Shown here one piece after another: positions 25,429 through 34,672 of a stretch of DNA of 64,000 bases. The stretch is taken from assembly GCF_023229695.1 (NCBI RefSeq), contig NZ_JALNYS010000004.1:39078-103077 (forward strand), read 5' to 3'. Numbering within the stretch: position 1 is the stretch's first letter; the number at the start of each line of letters is the position of its first letter. This DNA comes from Sulfuricurvum sp. (lineage in GTDB: Bacteria > Campylobacterota > Campylobacteria > Campylobacterales > Sulfurimonadaceae). The notes under the pieces are model-generated. The model saw only the letters and a program-made list of their open reading frames with translations, was not told the DNA's origin and did no database searches. Position numbers and translations under genes: made by a program.

Positions 25429-26271
25429 ATGATCAATAAATGCCTTTTTCCTGCAGCCGGATACGGAACCCGTTTTTTACCGGCCACCAAAGCAATGCCA
25501 AAAGAGATGTTGCCGGTCTTAACCAAACCGCTTATTCAATACGGAGTTGAGGAAGCGATGAAAGCGGGGATCACAACAATGGCAATCGTTACCGGGCGCG
25601 GCAAAAGGGCCATTGAAGATCATTTTGATGTCAGCTATGAATTGGAACATCAGATTCGCGGAACGGAAAAAGAAAAAATGTTAGCGGATATTCGTGATGT
25701 AATCGATGTGTGTACCTTCTCTTATACACGGCAAAGGGAGATGAAGGGGCTTGGCCACGCCATTTTGACGGGTGAAACACTTATCGGAGATGAATCTTTT
25801 GCGGTAGTATTGGCGGACGATTTGTGTATTAATAAAGAAAAAGGTGTGCTAAGCCAGATGGTTGAATTGTTTAAAAAATATCGATGCTGCATTGTCGCTA
25901 TTGAAGAGGTTGACGCTACGGAAACTGAAAAATACGGCATTATTGATGGGGAGGAGATCAAAAAAAATATTTTTCGTGTTTCAAATATGGTTGAAAAACC
26001 ACTTCCATCAGAAGCAGCAACCAATCTTGCCATTATCGGCCGCTACATTCTTACACCGGATATTTTTGATATATTGCGTGAAACCGAGCCGGGGAAAGGC
26101 GGTGAAATTCAAATCACGGATGCTCTTTTGCAGTTGGCAAAAGCGGGAAAAGTGATTGCTTACAAATTTGAGGGGATACGGTACGATTGCGGAAGTATTG
26201 ACGGATATGTACGTGCAACGGTTGAACTTTATAATTTAGAGCAAGAGAAAAAGGGTTCGTCATGTGCATAA
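25429..26271 (+). CDS. galU: UTP-glucose-1-phosphate uridylyltransferase
   Basis: 280 aa, with the nucleotidyltransferase motif FPAAGYGTRFLPATKAMPKE, VTGRGKRAIEDHFD, and EKP. It makes UDP-glucose, the substrate for GalE. ATG at 25429 follows GGGGGTAA; a GTG one codon earlier is less likely. A short decayed fragment of a second galU lies at 35122-35199. Confidence 0.93.
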   Translation: MINKCLFPAAGYGTRFLPATKAMPKEMLPVLTKPLIQYGVEEAMKAGITTMAIVTGRGKRAIEDHFDVSYELEHQIRGTEKEKMLADIRDVIDVCTFSYTRQREMKGLGHAILTGETLIGDESFAVVLADDLCINKEKGVLSQMVELFKKYRCCIVAIEEVDATETEKYGIIDGEEIKKNIFRVSNMVEKPLPSEAATNLAIIGRYILTPDIFDILRETEPGKGGEIQITDALLQLAKAGKVIAYKFEGIRYDCGSIDGYVRATVELYNLEQEKKGSSCA

Positions 26272-26379
26272 CATCAGAAAATACGTATAAAAGTGTAGAT
26301 AAAGTGTAAAAATGTTATATTTCTACAGCAAGTAACCATGGTGATGTTTTATTTTAAGTTAATCAAGAGAGGAAGTTTT

Positions 26380-26421
26380 ATGTGTGAATGTTTAGTTATG
26401 AAAAGGGAGAAGAAATGTTAG
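26380..26421 (+). CDS. Putative Cys-rich leader peptide of the cysDN operon
   Basis: A 13-codon ORF, MCECLVMKREKKC, with three Cys codons (2, 4 and 13). It has a strong ribosome-binding site (GAGAGGAAG at 26366-26374, about 5 nt before ATG), and its TAG stop overlaps the cysD start (ATGTTAG). Cys-rich upstream ORFs that sense charged tRNA-Cys are known in sulfur-assimilation operons of actinobacteria. Here the last Cys codon sits on the cysD ATG, so slow decoding at low cysteine or termination/reinitiation could tune CysD synthesis. This is inference from sequence only. Confidence 0.5.
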   Translation: MCECLVMKREKKC

Positions 26422-27323
26422 ACAAACAGCTGACACATCTTAAGCGGCTGGAAGCCGAATCAATACATATTTTGCGAGAAGTAGCTGCTGAATTCAGCAA
26501 TCCGGTGATGATGTATTCGGTAGGGAAAGATTCGTCCGTAATGCTCCATTTGGCTATGAAAGCATTTGCACCAAGTAAACTCCCTTTCCCTTTATTGCAT
26601 GTTGATACCCTTTGGAAATTTAAAGAGATGATTGAGTTTCGCGATCAGCGGGCAAAAGATCTTGGATTTGATCTGGTCGTCCATTCTAATCCGGAAGGGG
26701 TCGAGATGAATATTTCTCCGTTTGAACACGGGAGCAAAGTTCATACCGATATCATGAAAACAGAAGGGTTAAAACAAGCACTCAATCAAGGGGGATACGA
26801 CGCAATCATCGGAGGTGCCCGCCGGGATGAAGAGAAAAGCCGTGCAAAGGAGCGTATTTTCTCTTTTCGTGATAAACATCACCGCTGGGATCCAAAAAAT
26901 CAGCGCCCCGAACTCTGGAATATCTATAACACCGCAATCCAAAAAGGTGAAAGCGTACGTGTTTTCCCTATTTCCAACTGGACGGAACTTGATATTTGGC
27001 AATATATATATTTGGAGGGGATTCCGATCCCCTCCCTATATTTTGCAAAAGAGCAGCCGGTAGTGGAGATGGATGGGGTAAAAATCATGGTTGATGATGA
27101 TCGAATGCCGGAAGAACTTCGTAAAACGGCTAAAAACGAGATGGTTCGCTTCAGAACACTCGGATGCTATCCGCTGACGGGGGCGATTAATTCGAGTGCG
27201 ACTACGTTGCCGGAGATCATTAAAGAGATGCTCCTTTCAACCAGCAGTGAACGCGAAGGGCGCCTGATTGACAAAGATCAAGAGGGTGCGATGGAGCTGA
27301 AAAAAATTGAGGGATATTTTTAA
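26415..27323 (+). CDS. cysD: Sulfate adenylyltransferase subunit 2
   Basis: 302 aa. PP-loop ATPase motif MYSVGKDSSVMLHL near residue 32, then HVDTLWKFKEM and GGARRDEEKSRAKERIFSFR, all diagnostic of CysD. With CysN it forms APS from sulfate and ATP. Start taken at MLDKQLTHLK (preceded by AGGGAGAAG); an in-frame ATG at 26388 would overlap the leader ORF. It overlaps cysN by one base. Confidence 0.95.
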   Translation: MLDKQLTHLKRLEAESIHILREVAAEFSNPVMMYSVGKDSSVMLHLAMKAFAPSKLPFPLLHVDTLWKFKEMIEFRDQRAKDLGFDLVVHSNPEGVEMNISPFEHGSKVHTDIMKTEGLKQALNQGGYDAIIGGARRDEEKSRAKERIFSFRDKHHRWDPKNQRPELWNIYNTAIQKGESVRVFPISNWTELDIWQYIYLEGIPIPSLYFAKEQPVVEMDGVKIMVDDDRMPEELRKTAKNEMVRFRTLGCYPLTGAINSSATTLPEIIKEMLLSTSSEREGRLIDKDQEGAMELKKIEGYF

Positions 27324-28726
27324 TGGATATTATTAACTATTTAAAAGAGCATGAAAATAAAGACATGCTCCGCTTTTTAACGTGCGGAAGTGTTGATGAC
27401 GGAAAAAGCACACTGATCGGACGGATGTTGTATGACTCGAAAATGATTTTTGACGATCAGCTTGCAGCAGCAGAGAGTGAAAGTAAAAAATACGGTACAA
27501 CGGGTGAAAAAATCGATATGGCCTTATTGGTAGACGGTTTGCAAAGCGAACGTGAACAAGGGATTACCATTGATGTAGCCTACCGATTTTTTGCTACGGA
27601 GAACCGAAAGTTCATTATTGCCGATACGCCGGGGCACGAACAATATACCCGGAATATGGTTACGGGAGCATCTACGGCGGATGTTGCCATCATTCTTATT
27701 GACGCCCGTAAAAGTATTTTAACGCAAACACGCCGGCATAGTTTTATTGTCAATTTGTTGGGTATTGAACACGTGATTGTTGCCATCAATAAAATGGATT
27801 TGGTCGACTACAGTGAGAGCAGATATGATGAAATATCCAAAGCCTATGGCGAATTGGCCGCTGAATTAGGGATAAAAAATACCTATTACATTCCGGTAAG
27901 CGCTTTGGATGGGGACAATGTCGTTGATAAAAGTACAAATATGCCATGGTATCAGGGTAAAACACTGTTAAATCTGTTAGATACAATGAATATCGCAAAA
28001 GAAGAGAGAGCTGAAAACTTTAGATTTCCGGTTCAGTACGTTAACCGCCCGAATCTTGATTTTAGAGGGTTCTGCGGAACGATTGCGGCCGGAAGCGTGC
28101 GTGTCGGTGATGAGATCACGGTGTTGCCTTCGGGAAAAACGACGCGAGTAAAAAGTATTATCAACGCTTCGGATATCACGGAAACGGACCGACAAACAAC
28201 CTCTTTAGAGGCGTGTGCACCGATGGCCATAACCATAACAACCGAAGATGAAGTAGATATTTCACGGGGCGACATGATCGTTCATACGGAAAATTTACCG
28301 GTTATCTCAAATGTTTTGGATGTCATGCTGGTATGGATGGACGAAAAAGTGATGGAGCATGGACGCAGCTATAATATTAAACGTGCCACATCCGTTATTT
28401 CCGGTAGTTTTGAAACCATAGAGTACAAAATAGATGTCAACAGTTACGAAAAATTACAGGTAAATGAACTGGGGCTAAATGACATTGCTTTGTGCAAAAT
28501 GGTATTGACACGCCCGATAGCATCCGATAATTATCAAACAAACCGGTTGACGGGAAGTTTTATCGTTGTTGATCGTATCAGCAACAATACGGTGGGAGCA
28601 GGGATGATCGTTTCTGCCGCGCAGGATGGGATGAGCAAAAAGAAAAAAATGTACAATGAAGCGGAAATCGCTTTAAACGCGTATATACGAGAATATTTCC
28701 CCGAATGGGAATGTAAAGGGATTTAA
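27323..28726 (+). CDS. cysN: Sulfate adenylyltransferase subunit 1 (GTPase)
   Basis: 467 aa, EF-Tu-like. G1 GSVDDGKSTLIGR, G3 DTPGHEQY, G4 NKMD, followed by the beta-barrel domains. It drives APS formation by CysD through GTP hydrolysis. It carries no APS kinase extension; kinase genes follow separately. Stop and next start overlap (TAATG). Confidence 0.95.
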   Translation: MDIINYLKEHENKDMLRFLTCGSVDDGKSTLIGRMLYDSKMIFDDQLAAAESESKKYGTTGEKIDMALLVDGLQSEREQGITIDVAYRFFATENRKFIIADTPGHEQYTRNMVTGASTADVAIILIDARKSILTQTRRHSFIVNLLGIEHVIVAINKMDLVDYSESRYDEISKAYGELAAELGIKNTYYIPVSALDGDNVVDKSTNMPWYQGKTLLNLLDTMNIAKEERAENFRFPVQYVNRPNLDFRGFCGTIAAGSVRVGDEITVLPSGKTTRVKSIINASDITETDRQTTSLEACAPMAITITTEDEVDISRGDMIVHTENLPVISNVLDVMLVWMDEKVMEHGRSYNIKRATSVISGSFETIEYKIDVNSYEKLQVNELGLNDIALCKMVLTRPIASDNYQTNRLTGSFIVVDRISNNTVGAGMIVSAAQDGMSKKKKMYNEAEIALNAYIREYFPEWECKGI

Positions 28727-29454
28727 TGTATCGAGAAACCAATACTCGTTCTCTTGCAAAAGGGTTTAGCTGGCGTTTTTTTGCAACTTCCGTAACGGTA
28801 GTTATTGTCTATATTTTTTTCGGACGGCTCGATTTGGCTATAGCTGCCGGGATTGTAGAGACGATATCAAAAGTCGCTTTGTATTATGTCCATGAAAAAA
28901 TATGGCAGCGCGTGCGATGGGGAAAAAAGAAGTTAGAACCGTTTAATCTCTGGTTTACGGGATTGCCGATGTCCGGCAAAAGTACGATAGCCGATTTGGT
29001 GTATGAAAAACTAAAAACGTATCAGATTCCGATTGAGCGTCTGGACAGTAAAGATATCCGGGATTTAATCCCCGGTATCGGGTACAGCAGAGAAGAACGC
29101 AATCGTCATATGCACCGGGTCGGTCATCTGATCAAGACATTGCAGAACAACTCGATATCCACGGTAGCCTCTTTTGTATCGCCGTATCGTGAATCGCGCA
29201 AGGCAATTCGCGAGATGGTAAAAAACAATGTTGTCGTCTACATTAAAGCAGATATCGAAACCTGTAAAGCGCGAGACTATAAAGGGGTTTATGCTAAAGC
29301 GATGAGTGGAGAGTTGCAAAATTTCTCAGGGATAAATGATGTCTATGAAGAGCCGACTCATGCGGAAATTATTATTGAGAGTGATAAAATGAGCGCAGAT
29401 GAAGCGGCGGAACTTATTGTCCGGTATCTTAAAAAACATTATATAAAGATTTAA
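28726..29454 (+). CDS. DUF2061 membrane domain fused to an APS-kinase-like domain
   Basis: 242 aa. Residues ~1-60 match the DUF2061 two-helix membrane domain (SLAKGFSWRFFATSVTV; ETISKVALYYVHEKIW). From ~72 there is an adenylylsulfate-kinase-like fold with P-loop GLPMSGKST in place of the usual GLSGSGKST, and DSKDIRDLIPGIGYSREER in place of DGDNVRHGLNKDLGFS. The changed substrate loop suggests a diverged or different specificity, at the membrane. It sits between cysN and an intact cysC. Confidence 0.8.
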   Translation: MYRETNTRSLAKGFSWRFFATSVTVVIVYIFFGRLDLAIAAGIVETISKVALYYVHEKIWQRVRWGKKKLEPFNLWFTGLPMSGKSTIADLVYEKLKTYQIPIERLDSKDIRDLIPGIGYSREERNRHMHRVGHLIKTLQNNSISTVASFVSPYRESRKAIREMVKNNVVVYIKADIETCKARDYKGVYAKAMSGELQNFSGINDVYEEPTHAEIIIESDKMSADEAAELIVRYLKKHYIKI

Positions 29455-29455
29455 T

Positions 29456-30058
29456 ATGAATGACTCCAATATTGTCTGGCACAAACATGATATTACGAAA
29501 GAAAAACGCGCAGCACTGAAATCTCAAAAACCGTGTGTTTTATGGTTTACAGGCCTTAGCGGATCCGGTAAATCGACCATTGCCAATGCACTGGAAGAGA
29601 AGCTTTTTGAGATGGGCAAACATACCTATCTTCTAGACGGTGACAATGTTCGTCATGGCTTGAACAAAACGCTCGGATTCAGTGAAGAAGACCGGATTGA
29701 AAACATTCGCCGGATCGGCGAAGTGAGTAAACTTTTCGTTGATGCGGGGTTAATGGTCATCAGCGCCTTTATTTCACCGTTTCGAGCGGATAGAGATACG
29801 GTACGCTCACTCGTAGAACCGGAAGAATTTATCGAGGTCTTTATCGATACTCCGCTGGAAATATGCGAATCACGTGATCCGAAAGGGTTGTATCAAAAAG
29901 CACGCAGAGGAGAAATAGCCGATTTTACGGGTATAAGTTCACCTTATGAAGCTCCAAAATTGCCGGAAATACATCTGATGAGCGGAATGAAAAGCGTAGA
30001 AGAATCAGTAGATACCATTATAAAGTTCTTAACTCAAAAAGGATACTTGAATGCTTGA
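29456..30058 (+). CDS. cysC: Adenylylsulfate (APS) kinase
   Basis: 200 aa, canonical. WFTGLSGSGKSTIANAL P-loop at about residue 31, LDGDNVRHGLNKTLGFSEEDR, FISPFRADR, and the lid segment ending DPKGLYQKAR. It phosphorylates APS to PAPS, the sulfate donor. It overlaps cysQ by 8 bp. No PAPS reductase gene follows, so PAPS is probably meant for sulfotransfer. Confidence 0.95.
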   Translation: MNDSNIVWHKHDITKEKRAALKSQKPCVLWFTGLSGSGKSTIANALEEKLFEMGKHTYLLDGDNVRHGLNKTLGFSEEDRIENIRRIGEVSKLFVDAGLMVISAFISPFRADRDTVRSLVEPEEFIEVFIDTPLEICESRDPKGLYQKARRGEIADFTGISSPYEAPKLPEIHLMSGMKSVEESVDTIIKFLTQKGYLNA

Positions 30059-30821
30059 ACAAATTCAGACAAACGATATTATTGCAATCGCCCGCAAAGC
30101 GGGGGAAGCGATAATGGAGATTTACGCCAAAGATTTTACTGTCGATTACAAAGAGGACAGCAGCCCTTTGACGGAAGCGGATCAAAGAGCAAATGAAATT
30201 ATTGTCGAAGGGCTTAACGGGCTAAGTGTTCAATTACCTATCCTCTCGGAAGAGGGGAAAATGATCGACTATGACGATCGAAAAGAGTGGGGCTATTTTT
30301 GGATGGTTGATCCGTTAGACGGAACGAAAGAATTTATTAAAAAAAATGACGAGTTTACGGTCAACATCGCTCTGATTTATAAAAATGTTCCGATACTCGG
30401 TGTGGTATACGCCCCTGCATTAAATGAGATGTATTGGGCAAAAAAAGGGGAGGGGGCATTTAAAAACGGTATCTCTCTTCCGCTTCAAACCAATCAAAAT
30501 CCGGAAAAACTCCTTCGCATCGTTGCCAGCAAATCCCATTTGAGTCCGGAGACGCAAGAGTACATTGATACCCTTTCGGAAACGACGGAACGTATTGAGT
30601 GCGTCTCCAAGGGGAGTTCGCTGAAGCTTTGTATGGTGGCAGAGGGGAGTGCGGATATTTATCCCCGTCTGGCACCGACAATGGAGTGGGATACGGCTGC
30701 TGCCGATGCGATTGTACGCGAAAGCGGTAAAATGACGTTTGGTTATCCGGATGAAACCGCAGTTGTGTATAATAAAGAAAATTTATTGAATCCATGGTTC
30801 GTTGTGAAGGGGTCAAAATGA
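30051..30821 (+). CDS. cysQ: 3'(2'),5'-bisphosphate nucleotidase
   Basis: 256 aa of the inositol-monophosphatase superfamily. Metal-binding motifs SEEG, DPLDGTKEF, and EWDTAAADA are present. It removes PAP, the by-product of PAPS-dependent sulfotransferases, relieving product inhibition. It overlaps rfbA by 4 bp (ATGA). Its presence strengthens the case for sulfation. Confidence 0.93.
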   Translation: MLEQIQTNDIIAIARKAGEAIMEIYAKDFTVDYKEDSSPLTEADQRANEIIVEGLNGLSVQLPILSEEGKMIDYDDRKEWGYFWMVDPLDGTKEFIKKNDEFTVNIALIYKNVPILGVVYAPALNEMYWAKKGEGAFKNGISLPLQTNQNPEKLLRIVASKSHLSPETQEYIDTLSETTERIECVSKGSSLKLCMVAEGSADIYPRLAPTMEWDTAAADAIVRESGKMTFGYPDETAVVYNKENLLNPWFVVKGSK

Positions 30822-31705
30822 AGGGAATTATCTTAGCCGGGGGTAGCGGTACACGGCTTTATCCGATTACCAAAGGGGTGAGTAAACAACTCGTGCCGAT
30901 CTATGACAAACCGATGATCTATTATCCTCTCTCGGTATTGATGCTGGCCGGGATTACGGAGGTGCTTATCATATCGACGCCGACCGATCTTCCCCGCTTT
31001 GAAGAACTTTTAGGGGATGGGCATAATATTGGAATGCGATTTGAATATTGCGTTCAGCCATCACCGGATGGATTGGCGCAAGCGTTTATTCTTGGGGCTG
31101 ATTTTATCGGAAGTGACGATGTCTGTCTTGTATTGGGCGACAACATTTTCTACGGTCACGGATTGACAAAGATGTTGGCTCAGTCGGTCAGGAACGTCAC
31201 CGAAGAGAATAAAGCGACGGTATTCGGATACTGGGTTAAAGATCCGGAACGCTACGGGGTGGCGGAATTTGATAAGGATGGAAATGTACTCTCGATTGAA
31301 GAGAAGCCGACCGATCCAAAAAGTTCGTATGCCGTAGTCGGCCTCTATTTTTATCCAAACAGCGTCGTTGAGATTGCTAAAAATGTTCAGCCGAGTGATC
31401 GCGGCGAACTTGAAATCACTACGGTTAATCAAGCATATTTGGCGCAAAATGCCCTTAAAGTAGAGTTGATGGGGCGCGGATACGCTTGGCTTGATACCGG
31501 CACCCACGAGAGTCTCCTCGAAGCGAGTCTGTTTATTCAAACGATAGAAAATCGCCAAGGGCTCAAAGTGGCGTGTCTCGAAGAGATCGCCTATGAGATG
31601 GGGTACATTACCAAAGAGAAACTTTTGGAACTGGCCAAACCGCTTTCCAAAAATCAATACGGCCAGTATCTGATTCGCCGTGCGAGTGAAGGGAAAATAG
31701 GATAA
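30818..31705 (+). CDS. rfbA: Glucose-1-phosphate thymidylyltransferase
   Basis: 295 aa. GIILAGGSGTRLYPIT, SKQLVPIYDKPMIYYPLS, and EEKPTDPKS are diagnostic of RfbA/RmlA. First step of dTDP-L-rhamnose synthesis. ATG at 30818 overlaps the cysQ stop, so the PAPS and rhamnose genes are one transcriptional unit. It overlaps rfbC by one base. Confidence 0.96.
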   Translation: MKGIILAGGSGTRLYPITKGVSKQLVPIYDKPMIYYPLSVLMLAGITEVLIISTPTDLPRFEELLGDGHNIGMRFEYCVQPSPDGLAQAFILGADFIGSDDVCLVLGDNIFYGHGLTKMLAQSVRNVTEENKATVFGYWVKDPERYGVAEFDKDGNVLSIEEKPTDPKSSYAVVGLYFYPNSVVEIAKNVQPSDRGELEITTVNQAYLAQNALKVELMGRGYAWLDTGTHESLLEASLFIQTIENRQGLKVACLEEIAYEMGYITKEKLLELAKPLSKNQYGQYLIRRASEGKIG

Positions 31706-32277
31706 TGACGTTTACCCGTACACCCATTCATGATGTTGTAGTGATCGATCCCGTTGTGCACGGGGATGATCGCGGCTATTTCGTCGAAACGTTTCGCGCG
31801 GACAAACTGGAGGCTTTTTTAGGCTTTAAAGTTGCATTTTGTCAGGATAATGAGTCCAAAAGCTCGTACGGTGTTTTGCGGGGTTTGCATTATCAGCTTC
31901 CACCGTTTGCTCAGACGAAACTGGTTCGTGTTATCGAGGGGGAAGTTCTGGATGTCGCCGTCGATATACGTCAAGGATCACCGACGTTCGGTCACCATGT
32001 TGCCGTTCGCCTGAGCGGCGAAAACAAGCGGCAGCTTTTTATTCCGCGCGGATTTGCGCACGGTTTTGTCGTCCTCTCCGAGAGCTGCACCTTTGCGTAT
32101 AAAGTAGATAATTACTACAGCATCGAATGTGACAGGGGGATAGCATTCAACGACCCTGCTATCGGGATCGATTGGATAGCATTGTACGCAGAGTTACAGT
32201 TATCGGCAAAAGACACAAAGCAGCCTCTTTTGAGCGGAGCTGATCTCTTTGACTACAGTGAAAGCTATTATGACTAA
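31705..32277 (+). CDS. rfbC: dTDP-4-dehydrorhamnose 3,5-epimerase
   Basis: 190 aa cupin. Motifs DDRGYFVETFR, LRGLHYQ (catalytic His), FIPRGFAHGF. Third step of dTDP-L-rhamnose synthesis. It overlaps rfbD by 8 bp. Confidence 0.95.
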   Translation: MTFTRTPIHDVVVIDPVVHGDDRGYFVETFRADKLEAFLGFKVAFCQDNESKSSYGVLRGLHYQLPPFAQTKLVRVIEGEVLDVAVDIRQGSPTFGHHVAVRLSGENKRQLFIPRGFAHGFVVLSESCTFAYKVDNYYSIECDRGIAFNDPAIGIDWIALYAELQLSAKDTKQPLLSGADLFDYSESYYD

Positions 32278-33139
32278 GCTTCTGGTTACCGGAGCCAATG
32301 GACAAGTCGGCAGCGAAATCAGAGAAATCAGCGGGATCTATCCGGAGTATGAGATTACCTATATGGACCGCAGTATTGTCGATATGGCCGATACAAAAGC
32401 GATAGAGCGCTATTTTGAGGATAAAACCTTTGATGCACTCATCAATTGTGCCGCCTATACCGCTGTCGATAAGGCCGAATCGCAACCCGATCTGGCCGAT
32501 GCGATCAATAGCCGAGCGGTAGAGACACTTGCTAAGATCGCAAAAGCAAAAAAAATGTCATTGATCCATATTTCGACCGATTATGTATTTAACGGCCAAA
32601 ACTATCGCCCTTACATGGAAAGTGATTCAACCGATCCGCAGGGAGTTTACGGAAGAAGCAAGCGTGATGGGGAGGAAGCGATTGTGTCGGTTGCACCGGC
32701 AAACACGATTATTATCCGGACATCGTGGGTTTACTCCTCATTCGGAAACAATTTTCTCAAGACAATGCTGCGATTGGGAAATGAGAAAGAAAGGATAGGG
32801 GTGATCTTTGATCAGGTGGGGACACCGACCTATGCACGAGATTTGGCAAAAATGATTTTGGATATTCTCCCGAATATCCAAAACGGACACCCTGAGATTT
32901 ATCACTATTCCAATGAAGGGGTAGCCAGTTGGTACGATTTTGCTCAGGCAATTTTTGAGCTCTCCGGCATTCAATGCCAAGTCAATCCCATCACCACCGA
33001 TCAATACCCAACACCAGCAACAAGACCCTATTACAGTCTATTAAACAAAAATAAAATAAAACAAAAGTATAATATTGATATTCCTTACTGGAAAGATAGT
33101 CTTGAAAAATGTATTGCGTTATTAGGAGAAAAAGAATGA
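32270..33139 (+). CDS. rfbD: dTDP-4-dehydrorhamnose reductase
   Basis: 289 aa. LLVTGANGQVGSEI, STDYVFNGQ, and catalytic YGRSK identify RfbD/RmlD. Start at MTKLLVTG. The C-terminal ~40 codons (33040-33139) are noticeably richer in A/T than the rest. It overlaps rfbB as ATGA. Confidence 0.95.
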   Translation: MTKLLVTGANGQVGSEIREISGIYPEYEITYMDRSIVDMADTKAIERYFEDKTFDALINCAAYTAVDKAESQPDLADAINSRAVETLAKIAKAKKMSLIHISTDYVFNGQNYRPYMESDSTDPQGVYGRSKRDGEEAIVSVAPANTIIIRTSWVYSSFGNNFLKTMLRLGNEKERIGVIFDQVGTPTYARDLAKMILDILPNIQNGHPEIYHYSNEGVASWYDFAQAIFELSGIQCQVNPITTDQYPTPATRPYYSLLNKNKIKQKYNIDIPYWKDSLEKCIALLGEKE

Positions 33140-34170
33140 AAACCATTTTAGTCACCGGATGTGCCGGATTTATCGGAAGCAATTTCGTCCCCTATTTCTT
33201 AGAGAAATATAGCGATGTCCGTTTAATTAACTTAGATCTCCTCACCTATGCCGGAGATATGGCCAATCTCTCCGATGCACCTCAGAGTGATCGCCATATC
33301 TTCGTCCAAGGGGATATTTGTGACCGTCCGCTGGTTGAATCACTTTTTAGCCAATACGATATTCGCGGTGTGATCCACTTCGCCGCAGAGAGTCATGTCG
33401 ATAACTCGATCAAGAATCCGGGGGTCTTTGTCCAGACCAATGTCAACGGCAGTTTCACCCTCATCGATGTCGCGTATAAATCGTGGATGGAGAAACCGTT
33501 TGTCTACAAAGCCGGATATGAGGGATGCCGATTTCACCACATCAGCACCGACGAAGTGTATGGAACGCTCGGAGAGACAGGATTGTTTACCGAAGAGACC
33601 TCCTACGCCCCGAATTCTCCGTACAGTGCTTCAAAAGCCGGGAGTGACATGATCGTCCGCAGCTATCATCACACCTACGGAATGAACACCGTTATCACGA
33701 ATTGCTCCAACAATTACGGCCCCAAACAGCATAACGAAAAACTGATTCCGACCGTTATACGAAAAGCACTTGCCGGTGAAAATATCCCGGTCTACGGCGA
33801 CGGTAAAAACATCCGTGACTGGCTCTATGTACTCGACCATTGCAAGGGGATCGATTTGGTCTATCATGCCGGACGTAGCGGTGAAGTTTACAACATCGGC
33901 GGACGAAACGAACGTAACAACAACCAAATAGTTGAACGTATTTGTACTCTTCTCGATGAATTAAAACCTCGTCATCCCGTACTTGATACGGGATCCATCC
34001 CCTCGTATAAAGAGCTTATTACCTACGTTGAGGACCGAGCAGGTCACGATCGCCGTTATGCTATCGATGCAACAAAACTTGAAACAGAGCTGGGATGGAA
34101 AGCTGATGAGAATTTCGACAGCGGTATTGTCAAAACAATCGAATGGTATTTGGAAAAATATAATCACTAA
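33136..34170 (+). CDS. rfbB: dTDP-glucose 4,6-dehydratase carrying a repeat-encoded insertion
   Basis: 344 aa. GCAGFIGSNFVPYF, STDEVYGTLGE, catalytic YSASK, and NCSNNYGPKQ identify RfbB. It supplies dTDP-4-keto-6-deoxyglucose for rhamnose and probably for the aminotransferase at 37846. At residues ~280-289 the sequence HPVLDTGSIP interrupts the conserved stretch between the helix ending ELKPR and SYKELITYVEDR. In homologues those parts are joined by only a few residues. The extra codons come from a palindromic repeat and keep the frame, in a surface loop away from the active site. The order A-C-D-B is atypical. Confidence 0.95.
   Translation: MKTILVTGCAGFIGSNFVPYFLEKYSDVRLINLDLLTYAGDMANLSDAPQSDRHIFVQGDICDRPLVESLFSQYDIRGVIHFAAESHVDNSIKNPGVFVQTNVNGSFTLIDVAYKSWMEKPFVYKAGYEGCRFHHISTDEVYGTLGETGLFTEETSYAPNSPYSASKAGSDMIVRSYHHTYGMNTVITNCSNNYGPKQHNEKLIPTVIRKALAGENIPVYGDGKNIRDWLYVLDHCKGIDLVYHAGRSGEVYNIGGRNERNNNQIVERICTLLDELKPRHPVLDTGSIPSYKELITYVEDRAGHDRRYAIDATKLETELGWKADENFDSGIVKTIEWYLEKYNH
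33971..33998 (+). repeat. Palindromic repeat inserted in frame within rfbB
   Basis: 28 bp identical to the core of the 134-bp element at 55556-55689 (there at 55592-55619) and to the complement of the copy at 35896-36029. It forms a hairpin: stem ATCCCGTA / TACGGGAT (33974-33994), loop CTTGA. The reading frame of rfbB is maintained, comparable in principle to Rickettsia palindromic elements. Confidence 0.75.
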
Positions 34171-34387
34171 AATCTCACAGAAGATTAGTATGATCGATAT
34201 TAAAAAGAATAGTTGATCAGACTTAAATCGTTTGTCTTGTGATTGAGTAGAAACCCAGAATCAATCACCTTGTTTATGCTTGTACCAATAGGTGAAAGTA
34301 GCTTTTTAAGTGCCTAATACCGGACGTTTTTAGAGTTTTTAGGGTGACAAATACAATTGGTGTCTTTTATATGATTAGGAAGAAAAA

Positions 34388-34672
34388 ATGAGACTTGCCC
34401 CAATGGAGATTGAAGTGCTCAAAAATACCTTAAAAACTATATCTTCAAATGCAAAAATATATTTATTCGGAAGTCGTGTAGATGATACGGCGAAAGGTGG
34501 AGATATTGATTTGCTCATTATATCAGATGACGTTACGAAAAAAGATTTACGATACCTGCGAATCGATTTTTTTAAACATTTCGGAGAACAAAAACTTGAT
34601 ATTGTGTTAGACAATGGAGATTTAAAAAATCCATTTACGAAACATATTTTTCAAAAGGCGATTTTATTATGA
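34388..34672 (+). CDS. MntA-like minimal nucleotidyltransferase (antitoxin)
   Basis: 94 aa. LFGSRVDDTAKGGDIDLL is the GSx(n)GGDxDL signature of minimal nucleotidyltransferases. In MntA/HepT modules it AMPylates and silences the HEPN toxin. The stop overlaps the next start by 4 bp. Confidence 0.85.
   Translation: MRLAPMEIEVLKNTLKTISSNAKIYLFGSRVDDTAKGGDIDLLIISDDVTKKDLRYLRIDFFKHFGEQKLDIVLDNGDLKNPFTKHIFQKAILL

Noticed and set aside
26388..26414. Upstream start of cysD at the ATG of MFSYEKGEE
   Set aside because: The ribosome-binding site at 26366-26374 is about 13 nt from this ATG and fits the leader ORF better. The start at 26415 has its own site and matches the usual CysD N-terminus.
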